64,000 nt of DNA from Phreatobacter sp. GTDB taxonomy: Bacteria; Pseudomonadota; Alphaproteobacteria; Rhizobiales; Phreatobacteraceae. The position numbers were made by a program, and so were the translations under genes. Location: positions 1 to 64,000 of the forward strand of contig NZ_JAEULY010000003.1 in NCBI RefSeq assembly GCF_016793595.1, given 5' to 3'. A model generated the notes under the pieces. It had not been told where the DNA came from and made no database searches. It saw only the letters and a program-made list of their open reading frames with translations. This document shows positions 57,864 to 64,000 of the stretch, piece after piece (position 1 is the first letter of the stretch; each line of letters begins with the position of its first letter).

Positions 57864-57885
57864 CCGGGACGGCGTGCCGTCCCGG
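57864..57885. terminator. Hairpin between convergent HHH and argE genes
   Basis: CCGGGACGGC and GCCGTCCCGG form a nearly perfect stem with a 2-nt centre, exactly between the stop codons of the two converging genes. No T-tract is visible, so it may act with Rho or as a transcript end-protector. Confidence 0.55.
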
Positions 57886-57886
57886 T

Positions 57887-59065
57887 TCAGGCCGAACACT
57901 CGCGGACCAGTCCGGCGAGGAAGGCGTCGCACTTCGCGAGCTCCGAGACCTCGATCCACTCGTCGGGCTGGTGAGCCTGGGCGATGTCGCCGGGCCCGCA
58001 GATGACGGTCGACAGCCCCGCGCGCTGGAAGATGCCGGCTTCCGCGCCATAGGCGACGACCTGGACGCCGTTGTCACCGGTGAGCCGGCGCGCGAGCCGT
58101 TCGGCCTCGCCGTCCGCCTCGCGCCCGAGCGCGGGACTGCCGACGCGGTGGGTGATGAAGACGCCGGCATCGGGATGCACGGCCTTCATCGCCGGCTCGA
58201 TCTCTGTGCGGACGAAGGCCTCGTATTCCTTGAGATAGGCGAAGCCGTCGTCGCCGGGGACCAGCCGTATGCCGGTCACGAAGCGGCAGTCCAGCGCCGT
58301 GATGTTGTGGGCGGTGCCGCCGTTGAGCTGGCCGACATGGAGCATGGTCCAGCCCGGCTCGAAATAGGGCACGCCGCCATTGCGCTCGGCCTCGGCCTTG
58401 TTGCGGAGGTCGCGGTCCTCCATCCAGCTGACCAGCCGGGCCGCGACGAAGATCGCGGAGACGCCGGCATAGCGGTTCGAGGAATGGACCTCGTGCCCGC
58501 GCACATGGGTATAGATGACGAAATAGCCCTTGTGGCCGGTGACGACCTTCATCCGGCTCGGCTCGCCGACGAAGCAGACGGCCGGCTTCGGCCAGTCGGC
58601 GCCGAGCTTCGCGGCGATGGCGCGCGCGCCGTCCATCCGCACTTCCTCGTCCGCCGAGAGGCAGATGTGGATCGGGCGCCTGAGGTCGGCCTTCATCATC
58701 GCCGGCACGGCCGCAAGGACGCAGGCGTCGAACCCCTTCATGTCGCAGGCGCCGCGCCCGTAGAGCCGGTCGCCCTTCGGCGTCAGCCTGAACGGATCGC
58801 TCGTCCAGGGCTGGCCTTCCACGGGCACGACGTCGAGATGGCCCGACAGCATCACGCCGCCATCGCCCTTCGGTCCGATGGTCGCGAAGATGTTGGCGTT
58901 CTGCCCGTCGGCCTGCGGCAGCACCTCGAAAGGCACGCCGTGCGAGGCAAGGTATTCGCCGATGAAGGCGATGCAGTCGAGATTGTGCGTCTCCGACACG
59001 GTCGGGAAGGAGACGAGGCGCTCGAGCAGTTCGATGCTGGTCAGGTTCATGGGAGAGGCTGTCAT
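57887..59065 (-). CDS. argE: Acetylornithine deacetylase
   Basis: This 392-aa M20A zinc hydrolase removes the acetyl group from N-acetylornithine in arginine biosynthesis. Metal and catalytic motifs are SGHLDVVPVEGQPWTSDPF, YGRGACDMKGFDA and CLSADEEVRMDGARAI. The glutamate of the DEE motif acts as base. ATG at 59065 is chosen; ATG at 59050 would lose five residues. A longer open frame up to 61495 only shadows the opposite-strand amidohydrolases. It is distinct in subfamily from the M20D genes on the other side. Confidence 0.9.
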   Translation of the reverse strand: MTASPMNLTSIELLERLVSFPTVSETHNLDCIAFIGEYLASHGVPFEVLPQADGQNANIFATIGPKGDGGVMLSGHLDVVPVEGQPWTSDPFRLTPKGDRLYGRGACDMKGFDACVLAAVPAMMKADLRRPIHICLSADEEVRMDGARAIAAKLGADWPKPAVCFVGEPSRMKVVTGHKGYFVIYTHVRGHEVHSSNRYAGVSAIFVAARLVSWMEDRDLRNKAEAERNGGVPYFEPGWTMLHVGQLNGGTAHNITALDCRFVTGIRLVPGDDGFAYLKEYEAFVRTEIEPAMKAVHPDAGVFITHRVGSPALGREADGEAERLARRLTGDNGVQVVAYGAEAGIFQRAGLSTVICGPGDIAQAHQPDEWIEVSELAKCDAFLAGLVRECSA

Positions 59066-59182
59066 TGCCCGAGGGAGCCCGAGCCGAGCCATGCGCGTCA
59101 AGAGCACGTGACCGCATGGCAGGTCGATTGACCGCGGCATCCGGCTCCGGTTTGGTTGCCGCTTCGATTTCCGGAGGTTTCC

Positions 59183-60349
59183 ATGCCCATCGTCAACCGC
59201 ATCTCGGCCCTTCACGACGAGGTGACCGCCTGGCGGCGCGACATCCACGAATATCCCGAGTTGCAGTTCGACGTGCACCGCACGGCCGGCATCGTCGCGG
59301 ATAAGCTGAAGGAGTTCGGCTGCGACGAGATCGTCACGGGAATCGGCAAGACCGGCGTCGTCGGCATCATCAAGGGCCGGAACACCGGCTCCGGCAAGGT
59401 CATCGGCCTGCGCGCCGACATGGACGCGCTGCCGTTGACCGAGATCACCGGCTTGGCCCATGCCTCCAAGGTTCCCGGCAAGATGCACGCCTGCGGCCAT
59501 GACGGCCACACCGCCATGCTGCTGGGCGCGGCCAAGTACCTCGCCGAAACCCGCAATTTCGACGGTTCCGTCGCGGTCATCTTCCAGCCGGCGGAAGAGG
59601 GCGGCGGCGGCGGCCGCGAAATGGTCAATGACGGCATGATGGATCGCTTCGGCATCCAGGAGGTCTACGGCATGCACAATGCGCCGGGCCTGCCCGTCGG
59701 CCAGTTCGCGCTGCGCCCCGGTCCGCTCATGGCCGCCGCCGACCGCATCGAGATCCTCGTCGAGGGCAAGGGCGGCCATGCCGCCAAGCCGCATCTCGCC
59801 GTCGACACGATCCTGATCGCCTCGCAGATCATCGTGAACGCCCAGTCCATCGTCTCGCGCAACGTCGACCCGCTGCAGAACGCGGTCGTGTCGATCTGCG
59901 CCTTCAATGCCGGCTTCACCGACAACGTCATCCCGCAGACGGCGCGCCTGCAGGGCACGGTGCGCACGCTGACCCCGGAGATGCGCGACTTCGTCGAGGC
60001 CCGCCTTCACGCCATCGTCGAGGGCACGGCGGCGGTGTTCGGCGGCACCGCCAAGCTCGTCTATCATCGCGACTATCCCGTCACGAAGAACCATGCCGAT
60101 AATGCCGTCTTCGCCGGCGACGCCGCCGCCGCCGTGGTCGGCGAGAACGCGATCAACCGCGACACCGTGCCGGTGATGGGCGGCGAGGACTTCTCGTTCA
60201 TGCTGGAGGCCCGCCCCGGCGCCTTCATCTTCATCGGCCAGGGCGACGGCCCGAACGTCCACCACCCCGCCTATGACTTCAACGACGAGATCATCCCCAT
60301 CGGCATGAGCTACTGGGCCAAGCTCGTCGAGAGCCGCCTGCCCGCCTGA
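59183..60349 (+). CDS. M20D amidohydrolase, tandem copy 1
   Basis: This 388-aa metal-dependent amidohydrolase is of the hippurate / N-acyl-amino-acid hydrolase type. Metal ligands are in MHACGHDGH (101-109, Cys104, His106) and in FQPAEEGGGG (catalytic-pair Glu138/139). The dimerisation domain lies about 185-295. The start at 59183 follows GGAGGTTTCC and matches the starts of copies 2 and 3. Blocks of its DNA are almost identical to copy 3 at 61598-62764. The acyl group removed is unknown. Confidence 0.92.
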   Translation: MPIVNRISALHDEVTAWRRDIHEYPELQFDVHRTAGIVADKLKEFGCDEIVTGIGKTGVVGIIKGRNTGSGKVIGLRADMDALPLTEITGLAHASKVPGKMHACGHDGHTAMLLGAAKYLAETRNFDGSVAVIFQPAEEGGGGGREMVNDGMMDRFGIQEVYGMHNAPGLPVGQFALRPGPLMAAADRIEILVEGKGGHAAKPHLAVDTILIASQIIVNAQSIVSRNVDPLQNAVVSICAFNAGFTDNVIPQTARLQGTVRTLTPEMRDFVEARLHAIVEGTAAVFGGTAKLVYHRDYPVTKNHADNAVFAGDAAAAVVGENAINRDTVPVMGGEDFSFMLEARPGAFIFIGQGDGPNVHHPAYDFNDEIIPIGMSYWAKLVESRLPA

Positions 60350-60360
60350 TCCCGACGCCC

Positions 60361-60387
60361 GCGCCCTTCCGCAAGCCGGAAGGGCGC
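60361..60387 (+). terminator. Hairpin between M20D copies 1 and 2
   Basis: GCGCCCTTCCG and CGGAAGGGCGC form an 11-bp stem around a 5-nt loop, 12 bp past the stop of copy 1. Only a short C/T stretch follows, so it is a weak terminator or an attenuator within the array. Confidence 0.5.
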
Positions 60388-60415
60388 CCCTTCCTCGCAG
60401 CCGCTCCGGGCCCCC

Positions 60416-61579
60416 ATGCCGATCAGCAACCGCATTGCCGACCTCGCCCATGAGGCGGCCGAATGGCGCCGCGACTTCCACCAGCACCCCGAACTCCTGT
60501 TCGATCTGCCGCGCACCTCGGCCATCGTCGCGGAGAAGCTGCGCGCGTTCGGCTGCGACGAGGTGGTGACCGGCATCGGCCGCTCCGGCGTCGTGGCGCT
60601 GATCCGCGGCAGCCATGCGGGCACCGGCAGGGTCATCGGCCTGCGCTCGGACATGGACGCGCTGCCGCTGACCGAGATCACCGGCTTGCCGCATGCCTCC
60701 AGGGTTCCCGGCATGATGCATGCGTGCGGCCATGACGGGCACATGGCCATGCTGCTCGGCGCCGCCAAATATCTCGCCGAGACCCGCAACTTCGCCGGCA
60801 CGGTGGCGCTCGTCTTCCAGCCGGCGGAAGAAGGCGGCGGCGGCGCGCGCGAGATGATCGCCGATGGCATGATGGAGCGCTTCGGCATCCAGGAAATCTA
60901 CGGCATGCACAACGGCATCGACCCTGCCGGCACGTTCTCCGTAAAGGCTGGGCCGACCAGCGCGGCCGCCGATCGCATCCACATCCTCGTCGAGGGCAAG
61001 GGCGGTCATGGGGCGATGCCGCATCTGGCGGCGGATACGGTGCTGGCAACGGCGCAGATCGTCATCGCCATCCAGTCGGTCGTCTCGCGCAATGTCGATC
61101 CGCTGGAGGCCGCCGTCGTGTCGATCGGCTCGCTCAATGCCGGCCATGCCAACAATGTCATTCCGCACACGGCCGAACTGCGCGGCACCGTCCGCATTCT
61201 GACGAAGGACGTGCAGGCGCTGGTCGAGGCCCGCCTGCGCGAGGTCGTCGAGAAGACCGCCCGGACCTTCGGCGCGACGGCGACCTTCACCTACATCCAT
61301 GGCTGTCCCATGGTGGTGAACCACGTCGCCGAGGCCGAGCATGCGGCGCTTGTCGCCGCCGCTATCGTGGGCCCGGACAATGTCCGCCGCGACAAGCCGC
61401 CCTCCATGGGCGCGGAGGACTTCTCCTTCATGCTGGAGGCCCGTCCCGGCTGCATGGTCGGCATCGGCCAGGGCGGCGATTTCGGCGTCCACCACCCCGC
61501 CTACGACTTCAACGACGAGATCATCCCCATCGGCATCAGCTACTGGGCAAGACTCGTCGAAACCCGCCTCGCTGCCTGA
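60416..61579 (+). CDS. M20D amidohydrolase, tandem copy 2
   Basis: This 387-aa protein is homologous along its whole length to copies 1 and 3, with the same Cys/His metal motif (MHACGHDGHMAMLLGAAKYL) and AEEGGGG. It is clearly the most diverged of the three: LAHEAAEWRRDFHQHPELLF replaces the shared start of the others, and the region after GMHNGIDPAGTFSVKAGP also differs. It probably has a different substrate preference. It starts 66 bp after copy 1 and ends 18 bp before copy 3. Confidence 0.91.
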   Translation: MPISNRIADLAHEAAEWRRDFHQHPELLFDLPRTSAIVAEKLRAFGCDEVVTGIGRSGVVALIRGSHAGTGRVIGLRSDMDALPLTEITGLPHASRVPGMMHACGHDGHMAMLLGAAKYLAETRNFAGTVALVFQPAEEGGGGAREMIADGMMERFGIQEIYGMHNGIDPAGTFSVKAGPTSAAADRIHILVEGKGGHGAMPHLAADTVLATAQIVIAIQSVVSRNVDPLEAAVVSIGSLNAGHANNVIPHTAELRGTVRILTKDVQALVEARLREVVEKTARTFGATATFTYIHGCPMVVNHVAEAEHAALVAAAIVGPDNVRRDKPPSMGAEDFSFMLEARPGCMVGIGQGGDFGVHHPAYDFNDEIIPIGISYWARLVETRLAA

Positions 61580-61597
61580 TCACGCCCCGGAGCCCCC

Positions 61598-62764
61598 ATG
61601 CCCATCGTCAATCGCATCTCGGCCCTCCACGAGGAAGTCACCGCCTGGCGGCGCGACATCCACGAATATCCCGAACTCCAGTTCGACGTGCACCGCACGG
61701 CCGGCATCGTCGCGGAGAAGCTGAAGGAGTTCGGCTGCGACGAGATCGTCACCGGCATCGGCCGGACGGGCGTGGTCGGCATCATCAAGGGCCGGGCCAA
61801 CGGCTCCGGCAAGGTGATCGGCCTGCGTGCAGATATGGACGCCCTGCCGCTTCAGGAGATCACCGGCCTGCCGCATGCCTCCAAGGTTCCCGGCAAGATG
61901 CACGCCTGCGGCCACGACGGCCACACCGCCATGCTGCTGGGCGCGGCCAAGTACCTCGCCGAAACCCGCAATTTCGACGGCACGGTCGCGGTCATCTTCC
62001 AGCCGGCCGAGGAGGGCGAAAACGGCGCCGACGCCATGGTGAAGGACGGCATGATGGACCGCTTCGGCATCCAGGAGGTCTACGGCATGCACAATGCGCC
62101 GGGCCTGCCCGTCGGCCAGTTCGCGCTCCGCCCCGGCCCGCTTCTGGCGGCGGTCGACAATTTCCGCATCGAGGTCGAAGGCAAGGGCGGCCATGCCGCC
62201 AAGCCCCACCTCTCCATCGACACGATCCTCGTCGCTTCCCACATCGTCGCGGCGGCGCAGTCCATCGTCGCGCGCAACATCGATCCCCTGAAGAGCGCGG
62301 TGGTCTCGATCTGCGCCTTCAATGCCGGCTTCACCAACAACGTCATCCCGCAGACGGCGGAGCTGCGCGGCACGGTGCGCACCCACGACGCGGGCGTGCG
62401 CGACTTCATCGAGCAGCGCCTGACGGAACTCGCCGAGCGCACGGCCGCCGTGTTCGGCGCAACCGCCCGGGTGATCTACGAGCGGGTCGTGCCGGTCACG
62501 GTGAACCACGAGACGCAGACGCCTTACGCCGCCGATGCCGCCTCGGCTGTCGTGGGCGATGCCGCGGTCAATCGCGACACCACGCCGATCATGGGCGGCG
62601 AGGATTTCGCCTACATGCTCGAGGCCCGTCCCGGCGCCTTCATCTTCATCGGCCAGGGCGACACGGCCAACGTCCACCACCCGGCCTATGACTTCAACGA
62701 CGAGATCATCCCGCTCGGCATGAGCTACTGGGCCAAGCTGGTGGAAAACCGCATGCCGGCGTGA
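61598..62764 (+). CDS. M20D amidohydrolase, tandem copy 3
   Basis: This 388-aa protein has the same length as copy 1 and nearly the same N-terminal 60 residues. The block around MHACGHDGHTAMLLGAAKYL and the block around GMHNAPGLPVGQFALRPGP are almost identical to copy 1 also in DNA, while the parts between differ more (EEGENGADAMVKDGMM against EEGGGGGREMVNDGMM). All metal-site residues are kept. CCCCGGAGCCCCC precedes the ATG. It is followed by a composite palindromic repeat. Confidence 0.92.
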   Translation: MPIVNRISALHEEVTAWRRDIHEYPELQFDVHRTAGIVAEKLKEFGCDEIVTGIGRTGVVGIIKGRANGSGKVIGLRADMDALPLQEITGLPHASKVPGKMHACGHDGHTAMLLGAAKYLAETRNFDGTVAVIFQPAEEGENGADAMVKDGMMDRFGIQEVYGMHNAPGLPVGQFALRPGPLLAAVDNFRIEVEGKGGHAAKPHLSIDTILVASHIVAAAQSIVARNIDPLKSAVVSICAFNAGFTNNVIPQTAELRGTVRTHDAGVRDFIEQRLTELAERTAAVFGATARVIYERVVPVTVNHETQTPYAADAASAVVGDAAVNRDTTPIMGGEDFAYMLEARPGAFIFIGQGDTANVHHPAYDFNDEIIPLGMSYWAKLVENRMPA

Positions 62765-62810
62765 CGCACGACTGCCCCCCGGACCGCCTGGAACGCAGAC
62801 CCCCCGAGGC

Positions 62811-62952
62811 GTCATGGCCGGGCATAGGCGGCTTTCAGCCGCCGTCCTTTTGCAAAAAGCGCCGAGGCAACGCCTCGGCTATGCAGGCCATCCGCGACTT
62901 GAGCATAGCGGCAAAGGCAGACGCGAATGCCCGGCACCAAGCCGGGCATGGC
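62811..62952. repeat. Palindromic intergenic repeat, copy 3, with nested insert
   Basis: The outer parts match the 90-bp element of 27030 and 46843: GTCATGGCCGGGC at the left, GGCCATCC then GACTTGAGCATAG, and GAATGCCCGGCACCAAGCCG with GGGCATGGCGG at the right. Near its left arm is about 62 bp that the other copies lack (about 62824-62886). That insert is bounded by GCATAG and CTATGC and contains the hairpins GGCGGCTTTCAGCCGCC and GCCGAGGCAACGCCTCGGC around CTTTTGCAAAAAG. Confidence 0.8.
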
Positions 62953-63056
62953 GGGAAAGCACGTCCGTCCTTGGGCCCACTCTCTCATTCGCATGAGCGG
63001 CGATAGCATCCTCCCGAACGGTGCCCGACCAGAATGGGCCCGGCAGGGAGGCTGCG

Positions 63057-63914
63057 ATGGCCAAGGTAGTCTACGAGAAGGATGGCCGGATCGGCCGCAT
63101 CACGCTGAACCGGCCCGAGGTGCTGAACGCCATTGACGACGAGGTGCCGGCCGAACTCGCGGACTGCGTCGCGCGGGCCAATGCCGATCCCTCCGTCCAT
63201 GTCATCGTGCTGTCCGGCAAGGGCGATGCCTTCTGCGCCGGCTACGACCTCGCCTACTACGCCGAAGGCAACGGCAACGGCCAGGCGACTCAGGACATGC
63301 CCTGGGATCCCATGAAGGACTATGCCTTCATGATGCGGAACACCGAGGCGTTCATGTCGCTCTGGCGTTCCTACCGGCCGGTCATCTGCAAGGTGCACGG
63401 CTTCGCTGTGGCGGGCGGTTCGGACATCGCCATGTGCTCGGATATCACCGTCATGGCCGAGGATGCCCGCATCGGCTACATGCCCGTCCGCGTCTGGGGC
63501 TGCCCGACCACGGCCATGTGGGTCTATCGGCTTGGGCCGGAAAAGGCCAAGCGCATGCTGTTCACGGGCGACAAGATCGACGGCCGCGAGGCCGAGAAGC
63601 TCGGGCTGGTGCTGAAGGCCGTTCCGGCCGCCGATCTCGACCGCGAGGTCGAGGCGCTCGCCGAGCGGATGGCGACGGTGCCGGTCAACCAGCTGATGAT
63701 GCAGAAGCTGGTCGTCAATCAGGCCATCGAGGCCATGGGCCTCAAGCAGACGCAGATGTTCGCCACCATCTTCGACGGCATCACCCGCCACTCGCCCGAA
63801 GGCATCAACTTCAAGACGCGGGCCGAACAGGTCGGCTGGAAACAGGCGGTGCGCGAACGCGATGCCGGCACCTTCGACTGGACGCAGAACCGGCCGATCA
63901 ATCCGGGTGGGTGA
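63057..63914 (+). CDS. Enoyl-CoA hydratase/isomerase family protein
   Basis: This 285-aa crotonase-fold enzyme opens VVYEKDGRIGRITLNRPEVLN. The first oxyanion-hole loop is in LSGKGDAFCAGYDLAYYAEG. The second is in CKVHGFAVAGGSDIAMCSDI, where the family's GG-DIA stretch lies. An insertion between the two (NGNGQATQDMPWDPMKDYAF) is typical of larger members. It could hydrate an enoyl-CoA or act in a degradative route, but the acyl chain is unknown. The start at 63057 follows GGGAGGCTGCG; the open frame from 63021 lacks homologous character. Confidence 0.9.
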   Translation: MAKVVYEKDGRIGRITLNRPEVLNAIDDEVPAELADCVARANADPSVHVIVLSGKGDAFCAGYDLAYYAEGNGNGQATQDMPWDPMKDYAFMMRNTEAFMSLWRSYRPVICKVHGFAVAGGSDIAMCSDITVMAEDARIGYMPVRVWGCPTTAMWVYRLGPEKAKRMLFTGDKIDGREAEKLGLVLKAVPAADLDREVEALAERMATVPVNQLMMQKLVVNQAIEAMGLKQTQMFATIFDGITRHSPEGINFKTRAEQVGWKQAVRERDAGTFDWTQNRPINPGG

Positions 63915-64000
63915 ACCGAGGGATCATGAGGCTGCCGCATCCCAGTGATCCGCACCACCCCCTCGCCTCCGCGCGCGCGAAGGGCTAGCTTGCCGCCTTT

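Noticed and set aside
59066..61495. An 800-codon extension in frame with argE
   Set aside because: It is antisense to the M20D genes and has no ArgE-like sequence beyond 59065.

Overview
This is high-G+C DNA densely packed with genes on both strands. It looks like the chromosome of an alphaproteobacterium, most probably a member of the Hyphomicrobiales (Rhizobiales). Supporting this are the order of the aroK-aroB-CNNM/CBS genes, the chorismate mutase-hisC-tyrC cluster, the abundance of Liv, TRAP and Bug solute uptake genes, an extended IF-1 paralogue, and several families of short palindromic intergenic repeats typical of that order. No rRNA, tRNA, CRISPR array, prophage, insertion sequence or replication origin was recognised. 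The genus cannot be fixed from the sequence alone.

Layout. 1-5.4 kb: uvrB, a luciferase-like monooxygenase, a Bug/TctC solute-binding protein and a DUF3237 protein. 5.6-8.1 kb: a MacA-like adaptor and a MacB/LolD-like ATPase with no permease gene beside them. 8.1-15.1 kb: a minus-strand branched-chain-type ABC operon (livG-livH-livM-binding protein-livF) ending in an acyl-CoA synthetase, with a 50-bp palindromic repeat on either side of the livM/binding-protein pair. 15.2-15.4 kb: a wrecked short-chain dehydrogenase. 15.6-20.1 kb: a TRAP transporter and a two-subunit CoA transferase ending at a strong intrinsic terminator. 20.2-25.3 kb: an AsmA protein, a large MscS-type channel and an unknown anchored protein. 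25.4-31.9 kb: an ArsR regulator, two TauE/SafE transporters on either side of recD2, and a Na/Pi cotransporter. 32.3-33.6 kb: infA paralogue and a DMT exporter.

33.8-38.9 kb is a seven-gene minus-strand run, leuD-ridA-aroQ-hisC-tyrC-cupin-GNAT. It covers the chorismate-to-tyrosine/phenylalanine branch plus one leucine enzyme. 39.1-42.8 kb holds bolA and, on the minus strand, aroK-aroB-CNNM/CBS-mgsA. Thus aroK/aroB (upstream shikimate pathway) and aroQ/hisC/tyrC (downstream) lie within 10 kb. 43.1 kb carries an orphan gene of lower G+C. 43.6-52.2 kb is a catabolic stretch: CitE-like lyase, FAD oxidoreductase, ketopantoate-reductase-like protein, MlrC-type M81 hydrolase, second Bug protein, mmsA and a divergent LysR regulator with a good operator candidate.

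52.3-57.3 kb is a TetR-controlled RND efflux operon with a clear promoter/operator. 57.5-62.8 kb holds a small helix-hairpin-helix protein, argE on the minus strand and three tandem M20D amidohydrolases, two of which share nearly identical blocks. The window closes with an enoyl-CoA hydratase.

The least ordinary items are: the adaptor with an inserted helical LTXXQ/Spy-like domain and no permease; the tandem M20D array with signs of gene conversion; the mosaic palindromic repeats (one nested inside another); the orphan gene at 43.1 kb; and the operator/promoter architectures upstream of the RND operon and between mmsA and lysR. I did not find a convincing wholly new multi-gene system.
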